Assembly (NCBI GenBank): GCA_012064385.1
Contig: QRDG01000524.1
Span: 1,209,489 to 1,273,488 of the forward strand
Reading direction: 5' to 3'
DNA length: 64,000 bases
Origin: Puccinellia tenuiflora
Lineage: Eukaryota > Streptophyta > Magnoliopsida > Poales > Poaceae
This document shows positions 23,756-36,400 of the stretch, piece by piece (positions within the stretch are counted from its first letter, which is position 1; each line of letters begins with the position of its first letter). The notes below the pieces were generated by a model. The model ran no database searches and had not been told where the DNA came from. It saw only the letters and a list, made by a program, of their open reading frames with translations. Made by a program: the position numbers and the translations under genes.

Positions 23756-25593
23756 TGTTTTCTTTTTTTTTTGCAGGTAGAGAACAATCAAGAAGTTGAC
23801 GATTAATTAATGTGCAAAAACGCATAGACAGTCGACAAATCATCACCTATGTGTCTACAAACAAAAACTTTAAAGGAATAGGGGAAATTGACTCCCCAAG
23901 CCACATATGCACCAAATTTTGTGCAACGGATGAGAACAAATCGTACTCAAAAAAATGGTGTGATAAGACGGCTATAAAAATGTGAGAGCCGATGTGCATT
24001 CAAGCACGTAATTGTGGTGAGTTTTGTTAAGGTTTGGTCTTTGATAAGTATGATATATGATTTATTAGAGGTAATTTCTTTATGGAACACTATTATTTTC
24101 CGTCTGAGTATAATTAATGACTTGTATTTTCGTATTTTATGACGAAAATCTCTACGAGTTTTATGTGATTCTCTGTTTTAATGTCGTCAATAAATTCAAT
24201 ATTAAGTATAAATTTGAGTATTTACTAAATCATGGTTATTGGATGGAGTACGTAGTATAATCAATTATTTCATGTTTATAGCTTTGTATAGTTGCACGTA
24301 ATTAACATATTTTAATTATATAAATTTAGGTTCTATTGATTTTTGTATAAAAAAATGTAAGGCTTCAAGGTTTCACGAGAAAAGGAATATGTTGTGTCAA
24401 AAAACTATGTTTAAAAAGTAAAACAAGATAGTAGTGTTCTATCATATAGTCAACAAAACATATATTTAGCATTAAAAGTTGATGCACACAGAGTACACGG
24501 CTATGTATGTGGGTAAAAAAATTCAGGTTCTCATTTGAGATTAATGACGTGGTTTTGTTTCAGCCGGAGCATATACATTTTGGTACGGATTCGAATATCC
24601 AGCTATTGTAGTGTGTTATTTCCACAGCATGACTACATAAGTATACAAATAAAGATATGATCCATACGATTATATGAAAAGACAATATCTTGTTTGTCGA
24701 ATAAATAGTAAATGTTTAATTTGAACGTATCTCGTCTCTTAAACGTACGGTGAAAGTCAACTGAGTAGTACTGTAGTATTAGTTAACTTGCTACCATGGG
24801 GAGGTATGCTTTATTGTGCGGTCATCTACGCTCGCTCAAGTTGGACATTGCCAAATAAACTTCACTGAACAAGTTGGCCTTCACCACCATAAATCTGGTT
24901 ATAATACGCGGCAAACACGCCATGTCATGGAACCGGGATACTATACTTTTGTCGCTAATAAACATTGTTTCTAAGATCGTGACAAGGGATCCTGAGAATC
25001 CGATGGCAAATGGTTTTAGTACTCCTGGCACATCGATAAAGATTTGAAACTAGTACGTCAACCATGATAACTACAGCTATACATACCGTTGGATTAATTT
25101 GTTTTGGGCATAGTTAAGATTCTATGAACCAAGGCGATGAGCACTAATCATGGTAGGACAGAAACAATGTGCTAGCACATACTATGATAATATGTTAAGC
25201 TAAATAGTTTCTTTTACTCATCCAGTGTGTAAATATTGGAATGCACGCACAAGAAATCGTCACACGTACTATGACCTCCTCGCTCCAACCCACTGCCAGT
25301 ACGTGCCCTTTTGATGATTGAAACATTCTCCGCAAAACAATGCCAGCCAAATAAAAAAGGATACACAATTATGCAGTTGCACACAGATGTGTCTTGCATG
25401 AGCAAAGGTCGAGGAAGCCAATTCTAGCACTTCCTTGTGATAGTGGATTCCATGCTGCTACTAGTATCTTTTAGCCATTTCTTCCTTCTCTTCATGTTTG
25501 TATTTAATTTTATTCAGAAGGAAAATATGAAGAATACATGCCCTGCAGTCCTTGCGACACATCTTGTTTTAATAAGCAAAGCATGCGTATTAG
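23756..25593. other. AT-rich intergenic DNA, no gene seen
   Basis: About 1.8 kb of AT-rich sequence without a convincing frame, RNA gene or element ends that I can define. The 69-codon minus frame at 24822-25031 has no recognisable motif. Confidence 0.4.
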
Positions 25594-25595
25594 TA

Positions 25596-25674
25596 CCTCT
25601 GTTCTATAATGTAAGTTTTTTTAGCAAGCTAAACTAACTTGCTAAAAAGACCTATATTGTGAAACGCTAGGGAG
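25596..25674. mobile_element. Short Stowaway-like MITE
   Basis: A 79-bp hairpin-forming element flanked by TA on both sides. The left end, CCTCTGTTCTATAATGTAAG, pairs imperfectly with the right end, CCTATATTGTGAAACGCTAGGGAG, and the inner stem is TTTTTAGCAAG...CTTGCTAAAAA. The termini are degenerate forms of the Stowaway CTCCCTCCGT repeat. No coding capacity. Confidence 0.72.
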
Positions 25675-25690
25675 TAATAAGGAGAACATG

Positions 25691-26044
25691 CGGGCATTTG
25701 CACCCGTTCTTTAAGAAAAATGCATTTAAAACGTCTTTAAAAATGTCAAAATATTCTGAAACAAAATTCCATGCATACATCTCGTATAAACATATGCGTG
25801 ACATAAAGTTTCATACTTTTTAAATTTTCCTCCACAAAAAAGAGAAATTTTCATGACATACATGGGACATATATATAGCACATAGTTTTGTCTTTTTTTT
25901 ACACAGGTCAAGTAAAAGGTCGTTTCTCCGCGAAACTTTTGGCGCATACGTAGAATTTGCAAATATATACGCAAGTTTATATATAGTTTTAGAATTTTTG
26001 AATATTTTGAAAATGTTTTTTTCCAAACTGAGTGTAAATGCCCC
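25691..26044. mobile_element. Inverted-repeat MITE
   Basis: Terminal inverted repeats CGGGCATTTGCAC and GTGTAAATGCCCC bound about 354 bp of AT-rich sequence. The similarity extends inwards (AAAATGTCAAAATATTC on the left against the inverse of TGAATATTTTGAAAATG on the right). Superfamily and target duplication are unclear. The two overlapping minus-strand open frames inside are by-products of low GC. Confidence 0.65.
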
Positions 26045-28310
26045 ACGTTCACCTTGCTATTACCCAGCAAAGCATGCCCTATTATTTGCTCGGCTTATTG
26101 ATCCTCGCCACAATGTTCCACGATAGAAGATTAAACAATCGCCGCGGTGTACAGTGCAAGACATAAAAGGTCGTAGAAAAGTTTCCTTATTATGGGCTCG
26201 CGAACATGAAGGCCTACCTACCTGTGAGCATTCCATGTGACAGCATCTACTATAATTCTGACAAAACCGTCTACTGTTGGATTGGCCCTTGAGCAATGAA
26301 TAGAGCCAGGGCGTTCGTCGGGGGCTCGGGGCATCGACCTCGTGTCGCCATAGCCGGGGCCCTGTGCAACATACGAACATGTGAGCACTGCCAGAAAAAC
26401 TTTTATGGAGGGTGGCCCCAGCGTCCAGATGGCACTCTGGGAAAAGGGCAAGCGTTCGCGGTACGCTGCGGGGTTGACCACGAAGCTGTCACAGTAGGAT
26501 CGGGGAGTGCGCACACACGTGACTCCCTTGCCTGGCCCCATTAATTTTCGTCTTGATTCACTCACCGAAGCCTTGTCCTCAGGCTCCTGCCTCTTGCTTG
26601 GACCACACGGCCGCTGCACACCACACACACGCTGGGATGAAAATGCTACTCCAGCAGATGAATGAACCGGTGAAATACGTACGTACAGTACGTTGTTGCA
26701 AAAGGCAGGCTGCCACGGATATTGACCCGACCTAACTGCTTATATAAGTCCAGCTGATTATCATGATTAACGATATGCCGTGGAATACAGGTTACCGCTA
26801 AGATTCACTCTGCGTTTATTACATGCTCCTGGACGTGCACGTGGTGTGCCCTTTACTCATTTTCCTACAGCACCGTTGGCAACTCCAACGGGCACGCCAT
26901 ATTTTGTGCTCGCCACACACTCTTATCGACGGTCCATCCCGTACATCCAATGGCGCCCCATTTTAAAGTGTACACTCATTTTTAAAAATAAAAATATAAT
27001 TTAAATTAACTTAAAGACAAATATCCCCCTTAGAAAAAACTTATATATAGTAAAAATATTCATAAATTAAAACTTAACCATAAGTTCCACCAGTCCAAAC
27101 ATTAGAAAACATTACGTAATAAACACTTAAAATAAAAATAACTAGCGTTTCTAAAACCCTAATTTTCATGCCGACCAACACTGACGAGCAGCATGCCGAC
27201 CAACGGCGACGACTTTGCAATCTCTCATGTCCGCTTGGCCCGGTGTGGTGACTCCTCACCAGCCTTTCTTTTCTTATCTTTATTATTGCGCAAAAAATTG
27301 TGGTAAAAGTTTATATGTAAACTTCCGTCTCCTCTGTCCGTTTTTACACGGCCACGTTGCCGTGACGAGTGGGTCCGCACTGTCACAAATAGTGCCAATT
27401 GACGTTTGAACTATCAATTAGTGTTTTGGTAACAAAAAAACCAAAGTTTTGTGGTGGTTTTCTATCTCAAAAATGAAAAGTGGTATCATTCGGTAAATTT
27501 GATCCAAAAAATGGTAATTTTTTGCTATTAACTCTGAAGAAGGTGCTCGTGCTCCTGGGCCACGCGAACATCCCAAACGGACAACTTCTCGGCGTTAGAA
27601 ATTATTGACTCCTTAACCAGTTATACGCCACCTAACTTAAGGACAGACGGAAGTATGGTACACCATCCTTTTGGTATAAGTTCAATGTTTTATCAAAGTG
27701 TTGAAATTGACTTTTTTAAATTCTCCTTTTGCCCTTTTTGGGGCTCTTTTTGTCATCAGTCTAATCAAAGAGTGATATAGTATGCCAACTTCTCTTGTTT
27801 CTCCATCAGCACGCGTACAGCCACCTTTTTTTTTCCGCCTTTCACATTTCACACAATGATGCACATACAACCATATATATTCAAGTTTTTTCTTTCAAAA
27901 CTTACACATGTCAGAGTAAACTAATTCTCCTACCTGAATTAGCTTCTTTCCTACGAAATCTTTCAGATACCGTGTTCACATCTTGCAAATTACTGAACGT
28001 GATTACTCATGTCACTAAATGCGTGTTCCACCAAATTGGACTACATATGATTCCTCAAAAAAAAAAGGGATTGATTCTTCATTGCAACAACCTGGCTAGT
28101 TGCTGCCTGGCCGCCTTTAAATCATGTGTTCGGTACTTTGCAGCTCACAAGCCGTGCATATTTCCCAAGCCTCAGTGGTTATTCTAGAAAACTTTGACAT
28201 TCAGATTGAGTGGAGTCAAGGAGAGACTGCAACCGCAAGGTATCGTACCAACCGCGGACAAGCAGACAATGATACTCATCCCTGTCCTCGATAATTAGAT
28301 GGCATAAGCC
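26045..28310. other. Intergenic, no gene seen
   Basis: About 2.3 kb without a supported gene. A 136-codon minus frame (26218-26628) lies in GC-richer DNA but overlaps other frames and has no recognisable motif. AT-rich patches at 26940-27130 and 27400-27530 hold nothing definable. Confidence 0.35.
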
Positions 28311-29327
28311 CCTTTTTGAAAAAATTAGATGGCATATGCATATCCTCGAAACAGGCTTTCCCACCGCTTTATAAATAAACCCACACGGCAGAACCGATAC
28401 AAAGTGATGAGGGAACCCTTTTACCACACAGATCAAAGATAAAAAGACAACACAGGAGTAGCCACACCCAGAAGAAACACCCGAGACAACTAACTAGATC
28501 AGCCACCACGCCTACTTGTGAAACCACCGGACATCGTCCCACTATCCCCACCAAGTTGTCGCCGAAGAGGGCCGCCTGCCCTCTCGCTCCTGGCCGTGGA
28601 GCGCCGATCCTGCTAGTGGACAACGAGGACGGAGAGAGATAGGAGCAAAGTCGCGTGTAAAGGATAGAAGGCCGCCGAGACTGCCCTACGCCAGCGCCGA
28701 AGGTGCCTCAAGACAGGATCTGAACTTGCCTACCGATGACAACTGAACGAGAGCGGAATGTACCGAAGCTCCATGACAACGCCCCCAAGAGGGTGACGAC
28801 GCATCTAACACGCCGCCATCATCGAGACCGAACGGTTAGGGTTTTCACCCGGAGCGCGGACGAGGAGAAGATAACCACAAATGGCGCCCAAGGGGGTTAC
28901 GACACCCACAAGCACCGCCACCGTTGGCGCCGAAACGCTGGGCTTTCGCCCGGAAAAACCTTCACATCGCCACCCAATACCTCGGACTGCACGTTGCCAC
29001 CAAGTCAGACCTCCAGAGCACGATCTGGGAGTCGCCTTTGCCGAAGCGCCGCCAACACCAGGATCCCCCGCCGCCCACTCCTCGCCACCCGCATGACCAA
29101 GGAGAGAAGCCACCACCACCGCAACATTGCTCGCCGTAGAGCCAAACGTGCAGACCACCTTCTAGGGCCGCCTCCCCGGCATCCACGATCCCGAGTCCGC
29201 CGGATGGCAGGAACCGTCACGGCGAGGCCTACGAGACAAACGGTAAGAGCCAGTGCCAGATCAAAACCCGTCTGGTTTAGATCCAGCAGACACTCGAGAG
29301 GCAGCTTAGCAACGAACATGACAGCAC
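28311..29327 (-). mobile_element. Possible LINE-like 3' remnant
   Basis: Read on the minus strand, the segment ends with a phrase (TTTATTTATAAAGCGG-type, plus 28353-28378) common at 3' ends of grass LINEs, followed by a degenerate A/T tail. The 13-bp phrase ATTAGATGGCATA occurs on both sides of the tail (28294 and 28325), perhaps a micro-duplication. The GC-rich remainder has overlapping frames on both strands but no reverse transcriptase. It ends abruptly at 29328, where LTR homology begins. Confidence 0.35.
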
Positions 29328-30422
29328 GTCACACCGGAGTCTCCGCCCCAGAGGACCCGGAATCTCCGGTCCCGTGTTTTTCGCTGCCGAATGAGTTTGT
29401 GTGGTGCGCCTCTGGACTGGGTCCGGAGGCACCCCGGAGATGGTCGGAGTCTCCGGCCCAACGGAGTCTCCGGCCCACCGGAGTCTCCGGCCTCAGGTTT
29501 TTCTCAGCTCATTTGCATCTTTGTGGTGCGGCTCTGGTAGGGGTCCGGAGCATCCCCGGAGAGTGTCCGGAATCTCTGGCCTGGCCGGAGTCTCCGGTCT
29601 GCCCCGATGATCCAGCCTGGCCGGAATGTCCGGCCAAGGCCGGAGTCTCCGGCCTGAGAAGGCTGTAACGGCTAGTTTTTGGGGGAGGCTATAAATAGCC
29701 TCCTTCTTCCCCAAGAGCTGGTTGCTCACCCTGCTTACTTGCTCCCTCTCTCCTCCATTGTTGCAAACCTTGTGAGCTTGATTCCTCTCAATCCCTCCAA
29801 TGATTCTTGCCCAAATTTAGGGATTCAAGAGAGGAGATCTAGATCTACCATTCCACCAATCAAAATCTCCTCTAAGTGAGGGGAACTAGTGGATCTAGAT
29901 TTTGAGGTTGCTTTGTGTTCATCCCCTTTGTTCTTCCTCTCTTATTCCCCCCAAAGCATTTGTTGCTTGGTTGGAATTTGAGAGTGAAGGACTTGACCAC
30001 TTTGTGTGTTCTTGCCTCTTGCATTTGTTGCATCGAGTTGCTCTCTCCACGGTGATACGTGAAGATCGAAGTTGAGAAGCTTGTTACTCTTGGGTGCATT
30101 GTGTTCCCAAGAGCTTGTGCCTCTTGGGTGCATTGTGTACCCTAGACGGTTGGAGGTGCCGCGAAGACTTCGAGTTGTGAAGCTTCGGCACGTTTTGGGA
30201 GCCCCCAATTGAGTTGTGGGTGTGTGCCCCAAGGAAGTTGTAAAAGGGCTCCGGAATCCGCCTCGAAGGATTCCGATAGTGTAAGGTGAACCAAACCCTT
30301 GGGTGCGGTTCATCGGAGAATAGGGTGAGGCCTTTGTGGCATCTTGAGTAGGCCTCTTATGGCGAGCTCACACCCCTCCAACGAGATGTACTCCCTTAAC
30401 AAGGAGGAACTCGGGAATACAT
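29328..30422 (+). mobile_element. Truncated 5' LTR of the gag-only retrotransposon (plus copy)
   Basis: It matches 40776-41903 of the downstream full LTR almost base for base, with about a dozen substitutions by eye and a few indels in the CCGGAG-rich part. It lacks roughly the first 1 kb of the LTR and also its last 0.6 kb. A TATA box CTATAAATAG lies at 29689-29698. At 30422 the LTR sequence stops and gag coding sequence follows directly, without a primer-binding site. Confidence 0.8.
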
Positions 30423-32686
30423 GCATGTCTTTTAGAGGATTAGTGCATGATCACACTTTTATATTCGATGGCACAAATTTTAATGTTCGGAAAACTCATA
30501 TGCTTAGTCACTTACGGGTCTTGGACCCCAATATTGAGCGTATCTTAGATATAGGTTTTTCTCCTCTAAAGGATTACGAACGTACGACTTTAGAGGATGA
30601 GAAAAACTTATATCTAGATGCTCTAGCATCTAATGAGTTTTGCAAATTTGTGAGTATTGTAGTTTTCGAGTCAATCTTGCCTCTACGGAATGCTCATGAG
30701 CTTTGGACCAAGCTTCAAGATAAATATGGAGTGTCCAACGCTATTAAGGAGGATTGCTCTCCCTCTACCTCTAGCCGTGACGAGCTCTCATCTTTGTCTA
30801 CTTCACCAAAATGTGGTAAGCCACAAACCAATGTGATGATGAGTGGTGATAGGTTTTGCAACATTGATAGTGAGCTCATTATTGATGATCATTTATCTCT
30901 ATCTTGTTGCAATGCTTCAACTTTGGACCTAAACACACATAGCACTATAAATGATTTACATGCTAGTGTTGACAGTCCTTGCATATCATCAAAAAATTGC
31001 TTGGATAAATCTCTTTATGATATGCTTGCTCTATCTTGTTGCCATGATAAAAATGATTGTGTTCCCTCTAACTCTTGCATGAATAATAATGTAGAGGAAA
31101 CCCAATTTGCTATGCAACAATATGTGAACTTGAGTAGTTCAAAAATTAATCGTTTCTCTTCATCCACCTCTCATTGCCTTATGGCTAAATCTTCTTCTAG
31201 AAATGGTAATGATAATGATAATAATGATGAAAAAGATGATGAGGAAAATAATGATGCTCTCCTTCATGATAAAGGTGTAATGATTCTTAAGGCTCTTTCA
31301 AAGAATAAAAATGCTTGTTATAACCTCTATGAAATCATGAGCGTCCTTGTTGAGCGCGGGGAAACTATTGAGGCTTTGGAAACAAGCCTTGAAGAAAAGG
31401 GTAAGATTGAAAGAGATGATGCTATGGAGAAGGCATTGCTAGAAGATGCTCTTGAGGAAGAGCAAGAGACTCGTGCTTCTCTTGAGGAGAAATTAGAATC
31501 TATTGAGGAGTCTCATAATGAAATAATTGCTAAAATCATTAAAGAACGTGACCATGCTCATGCTAAATATAAAGTCACGAAAAAGGAAAATGCTAGATTA
31601 AATGAAGAGCTTGCTAAGATTTCTTCTTCTATTCCTAATGTTAATGATGCTTGTGCTACTAACTCCATTTCTTGTGAAGCATCTATTTTGAAGGAGAATG
31701 TTGAGCTAAGGGCTCAACTTGAGTTGCTAACTAGCAAGTATGGGAAGTTGGAAGAAAATCATGAAAAGCTATCTAGCTCTAATGATGATCTTCTAGCATC
31801 CTATGCTAGTCTAAAGTTAGCTCATGAGGCCATCACTAAAAAGGTAACATCTTGTGAGCCTTATGTGGATAATAGCACAACTATAACTAAAAATGCTATA
31901 TTGCCATGTGCTAGTCCTAGTAGTTCATCCACTCAAAATGTTGGAACATCATGTGATGAATTACTTTCTTTCCCTTGTTTCTCTAACAATGAAGCTTATA
32001 CTTCCTCTAGTGCTTTTGTTGCTACTAACCATGTAGAGGAAATAAAAGACCTCAAGGCTCAAGTCGCTTCCTTGAAGAAAGGCTTGGAAAAGAGTCATGA
32101 AGGGAAGAGTGCACTTAACAACATGCTGAGTGTGCAACAATCCCCAAATGACAAGAGTGGACTTGGATTCAACTCCAACAACAAGAACAAGTCCAAGTAC
32201 AACAAGAAGAAGGGCCAAGTTCAAGTCAAGAACCCGACCAAGATCACTTGCTCCAAGTGCAAGCTAGAAGGGCACCATGTTCGTGATTTCCCAATAAAGA
32301 AGAAGCCTCTTAGTGAGAAGCAACTAGGGAAGCGGCCTCTTGTTCAATCTCGTGCTCAACCACGAGTTGAACAAAGGCCACCTCCTAAGAAGACTCAAGT
32401 TATTGCTCCTCAAGTTGAGGAGCCTATTAAGAAGAAGAAGAGTCGGTGTTGCTACCTTTGCCGTGGCAAAGGTCATTTTGCTTCTTCATGCCCTAATGGT
32501 ACCTCATCCAACCCTATCATAATTGATGATGTTTATTCTCTTGGGAAGGATAGAGTTGGCAATGTGTTTGCCAAATTTATGGGAGCTCAAAGTGGTGTCA
32601 AGAAAAGCACCATTTGGGTTCCCAAGCCTATTGTGACTAACCTCTTAGGACCCAACTTGGTTGGGGACCAACAAGCTCAAAATTAA
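30344..32686 (+). CDS. Copia-like Gag polyprotein (non-autonomous retrotransposon), N-terminus fused to LTR sequence
   Basis: A 780-codon frame. The first 26 or so residues (ending NKEELGNT) are read from LTR sequence and also occur in the downstream LTR at 41825. Gag proper follows: a Copia gag (UBN2/DUF4219-like) region, FDGTNFNVRKTHMLSHL to HELWTKLQDKYGV, then a Ser/Asn/Cys-rich spacer, an acidic Asp/Asn tract, a long Glu/Lys coiled-coil stretch (about 330-430), and a basic C-terminus with two zinc knuckles. Knuckle 1 (CSKCKLEGHHVRDF) has Phe in place of its last Cys. Knuckle 2 (CYLCRGKGHFASSC) is intact CX2CX4HX4C. The frame ends after NLLGPNLVGDQQAQN with no protease, integrase or reverse transcriptase after it. 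The protein would package retroelement RNA. Confidence 0.8.
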   Translation: MSRPLMASSHPSNEMYSLNKEELGNTCMSFRGLVHDHTFIFDGTNFNVRKTHMLSHLRVLDPNIERILDIGFSPLKDYERTTLEDEKNLYLDALASNEFCKFVSIVVFESILPLRNAHELWTKLQDKYGVSNAIKEDCSPSTSSRDELSSLSTSPKCGKPQTNVMMSGDRFCNIDSELIIDDHLSLSCCNASTLDLNTHSTINDLHASVDSPCISSKNCLDKSLYDMLALSCCHDKNDCVPSNSCMNNNVEETQFAMQQYVNLSSSKINRFSSSTSHCLMAKSSSRNGNDNDNNDEKDDEENNDALLHDKGVMILKALSKNKNACYNLYEIMSVLVERGETIEALETSLEEKGKIERDDAMEKALLEDALEEEQETRASLEEKLESIEESHNEIIAKIIKERDHAHAKYKVTKKENARLNEELAKISSSIPNVNDACATNSISCEASILKENVELRAQLELLTSKYGKLEENHEKLSSSNDDLLASYASLKLAHEAITKKVTSCEPYVDNSTTITKNAILPCASPSSSSTQNVGTSCDELLSFPCFSNNEAYTSSSAFVATNHVEEIKDLKAQVASLKKGLEKSHEGKSALNNMLSVQQSPNDKSGLGFNSNNKNKSKYNKKKGQVQVKNPTKITCSKCKLEGHHVRDFPIKKKPLSEKQLGKRPLVQSRAQPRVEQRPPPKKTQVIAPQVEEPIKKKKSRCCYLCRGKGHFASSCPNGTSSNPIIIDDVYSLGKDRVGNVFAKFMGAQSGVKKSTIWVPKPIVTNLLGPNLVGDQQAQN

Positions 32687-33418
32687 TCAATAGGTGTGTG
32701 TGGAGGACATTGGTGACTTGGCTACTTTTGAAGAATTAAGGGATCTTCATGGTTTTAATTCATCAAGCCAAGTCAATTGGATTATCACATATCTATCTCA
32801 TATCCAATGCTTCCTCCTTGCGGTAACTTGTATTTAATCATTTATATACATTGAAAGTTGCTTGCTCCCTTGCATGTGTTAGTTTTGTTCCTAGCATGTG
32901 CTTGTATATGATATGCTACTTTCCTACTTTTCTTGTTATTCAAGGTTGTGTATGATAGTTGTGTATCATGTATGTGTAACTTTGTGTTGAGCTTTATTGA
33001 ATATTGTGTGGATTTCATTTGGCTCTTTGAGATATTAATGGACTATCCCATTTTGGGGGAGTGATGTGCTTTGTGCACCTCACAAACCCAAAAATGTGTG
33101 TACATGAGGCACACCACCTAGCATTGATATTTCAATATTATCTAGTTACTATGTGGTATGTCATATTCATGTGAAATTCAAATTCTACAATGTTCATTAA
33201 TTTCTCTAGTTGGTTTTATTTGCCTCTTGCTTAGTTAAAATGAATTATCACATTATGGGGGAGTAATAAGCTAGGTGCATATTACAATCTCATAAAAATG
33301 TGAACATTTGAGGTTGCCACTTAGAGTTGATATTATAAATTATCTTATTCCTATGTGGCATGTTGTCTCGAACAAGTTCCAATTTCCCTTTTTTGGTTAT
33401 CTTTTGGCTCTTGTTTGC
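32687..33418 (+). mobile_element. Non-coding internal region of the plus-strand element, first part
   Basis: AT-rich sequence after gag, colinear with the inverse of about 60300-62790 in the minus copy. For example GTGTGTACATGAGGCACACCA occurs in both. It contains repeated phrases CATTTTGGGGGAGTGATGTG and CATTATGGGGGAGTAATAAG (33050, 33255), which look like polypurine tracts. No pol frame. Confidence 0.7.
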
Positions 33419-36400
33419 GTGGTAACATCCCAAATTTTGGAATGTTTTAAAAATCACAAAAATTTAAAACTTTTATTATTAAATAGATAAAGTCTCCAAA
33501 ATCAAGAAAAACCATCTTTGAAGATTACTTTGATTTTCTTAAAGGGATATTATTTTAAATATTCTTTTATCCTTCAATTTCAAGTTTTAAAGATTTGGAA
33601 ATAAAATACTTAATTTGGATTTCTATAAAATCCTAAAAACCTTTTCTGCAAAGTATTTCATATTTTTACAAAGCCCTATTTAAATGGGCGTTTGTAATTA
33701 AAAAGGATTTATCAAACTCTACTTAAATAAAGTACTTTGACCCAAATTAATGTATTGAGTTTATCATTGTGAATGATATTGCTCATAGTATTTTTTTGGA
33801 TTTTATTTGAATTCAAAAAGAATTTATAAAACCCTATTTTATAAAATGAACTAAAGGTGTCAAAGAAGCCTTTATGCACTATTTGAATTTTTCAAACTTC
33901 GAAAAATTAGGGAAAAGATTCCAAAGTGTTTAAAATGACTATTTTGAATTTTACAAATTTATTTGACTTGATTTGGAGCCCTAATTCAAAATCTGGGAAA
34001 GAAAAACAGAAAAATAAAAAGAAAAAGGAAAGGATGACGTCATGCTGACGTCACATTCCTCAACCTCCGGTCGAAATTTCCGGCCGTGACTGCCCCGCCG
34101 CGATCTCCTCCCTCCGTGCTTCTCTGGCCACCCCAAACCCCTCTATAAGAAGCCCTGGCCCTCCTCTCCTTTTCCCCTCTCGTCCCCCTCCGTTTCACGC
34201 CGCCAGGCCGACGAATTTGCTCGCCGGAGTTCGCCACTGCCGCCGCCGTTCGAAGTCGATTCCGGCGACTACAAAGGTCCCCGACGCCTCCTCTTGGACC
34301 CTCTCCTTTTCCCTCGTGAGTGCGCACCCCGCTGACACCCTGTCCGATTTTTACCGCAGCTAAAACGTCGAGTGCGAGCTCGACAGGAACTCGCCGCCGC
34401 TCCTAGCTCCTCCGGCCGGACCTCGCCGCCACTCCGGGACGCTAACGAGCACGTCGTCTTTACCATCGTCCTCGCCGAGCCGAGACGCGCCTCGTCGTCG
34501 ACCCCGTCATCTCCGGGAGCGACCGGAGCAACCGGAACGTCCACACCCGAGCCGTTCGCCGCCGTCTCCGCTGTCTCCGGTGACCCGCGCCGCCGGTGAG
34601 GTAAAACCCTAGATCCTAGATCGTAGGATCTAAAATCAACGACTCCGATTAATTCTTTCAAACCGAATCGGTACCGGCCGATATTAGCCACCGGATCTAG
34701 ATCTAACGTCCAGATCTGACCAAGCCGAGCCGAGCCACGGCTCAAGCCCAGCTGAGCCGATCTGAGCCGAGCCCAGCCTTTTCTGGATTTATCCCGAATT
34801 AGAATTATTAGCAGTTTTGCAGAAAAAGACCTTACAACTTAGAACCCTCATAACTTTTATTGGTTTGGCCAAATTCAAATATCTTTATATATTTGAAATC
34901 CTCTAGATCTGTAGAATTTAATAGCACTGTTAGTTTTCAGTTTTGCCTTAGTTTAAATTATTCAAATTGCAAATGTGTAGTTTGAGTAATTTTGACATAA
35001 CTTTAGTATAAAATTTGCTTTTTGAGTAAATCCTTTGGGTTAGCTTTGTATAGTTGTCCTCTGTCCATTAGGACCTCTTCCATAATTTTATAAAATGTTT
35101 TGATCCACTGTTTTATTTAAAAATGTGTTTTTGCCTTTTTGGAAGTTTTAAAAAAAATTGTTATTGTTTTAATTGTGTTCTTTAGGGAAAGTGTTTTGTA
35201 TTTAAGTTCTCTGTCCAGTAGACCCAAAACCCATTTTAGTTGAACCATTTCATCATGAAAATGTTGAAATTGGTTTAAAGTCCTTTAGTGACTTGTTTTG
35301 CAAACCTTGGACCTTTACCAACCTAGACCTCATCATAATAATTCTTTTTGCATATTGAATTATGTGATGAACTTGGACCATCAACCTTGTTGTTTTATTG
35401 TTGTCCATGATTAATGTTGTGATTGTTTTATTGTTTATTGGTTTGTTTATATTTTTTTAGAGTGAACGGAGTGCTCCAAGATACGTTGAAGAGAGTGTGT
35501 GAGCAACAACATGTTTTTAAAGGCAAGTGATGCTCACTGCATAAATTTTCTAAGTTGAATTGCATGTCAGGTTTTATCACTATGCTATGCTAGACCTGTT
35601 TAGTACTACCCCAAATAATCCTAAGTGTCTAGTGCCTATACAATATCTTAGTAGAAGTATTGAAATGCTATGCTATGTGTTTTACTATGAAAAGTTAATT
35701 CTACTAAGTTAAACAAACACCTGGGTGGAATTGGTTTGCTCTATTGGAGGCGAAGTTGAGTGGCTGCTCAGGGCCATTTCCATGGTTACCTGAGTATGTG
35801 CACTTGTGGATGGCCACCCAGGAACAAAGAGATTTGAAGTTACTCCATGTGAAGATTGCTTCCTGTGCAGCCACTTGGTATAATGGATCTACCTTGACTA
35901 AGTAAGTTATAGGCCCCGATTCTGGCAGTTCTCAGCGGATGTTGTCTTGTATGGGTCTGCCCAGAAGAACCGGGGAAGAAGAACCGGGGAACATTTCCCA
36001 AAGGTCTCGTCTCAATCTTCTCCTTTCCTTTTCACTACATGAGGGTCAAGGACAGAATGGGTTGATTGAGTCTTGTGGTGAACGTGCACAACCTCTCGAG
36101 AGTGTAAATCTATGATCATAGCCATGTCCCCGGTTACGGACAATTCTGAACAGCTAAACAAGGATGTCAACGGAGAATCTCAACATTCCAATTTCTCAAA
36201 TAAATTTGAAGTCTGAACAAGAGTAGAAGAGACAATGGTTTTCATGCCATACTTGTCTCATTTTTAGATGTTGAAGAAATGTTTTGAAGAGATAGGATAA
36301 AGTTGGCTTTACGCAAAATAGCCTTGAACTCCACCAGCCAAATATGCATATAGCTAATAGGAGTTTGCCTTTATGAGTCCACAAGTATCACTTGCCAGTT

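Noticed and set aside
26218..26628. 136-codon minus frame in intergenic DNA
   Set aside because: No recognisable motif, overlaps another frame, no splice or promoter context.
28736..29668. 310-codon plus-strand frame
   Set aside because: Runs from a LINE-like remnant into a truncated LTR across a clear breakpoint; Arg-rich, no motif.
30420..30424. Idea that the LTR-gag fusion came from reverse transcription of a spliced RNA
   Set aside because: The corresponding LTR position downstream (41903) has no GT at the junction, so a deletion is simpler.
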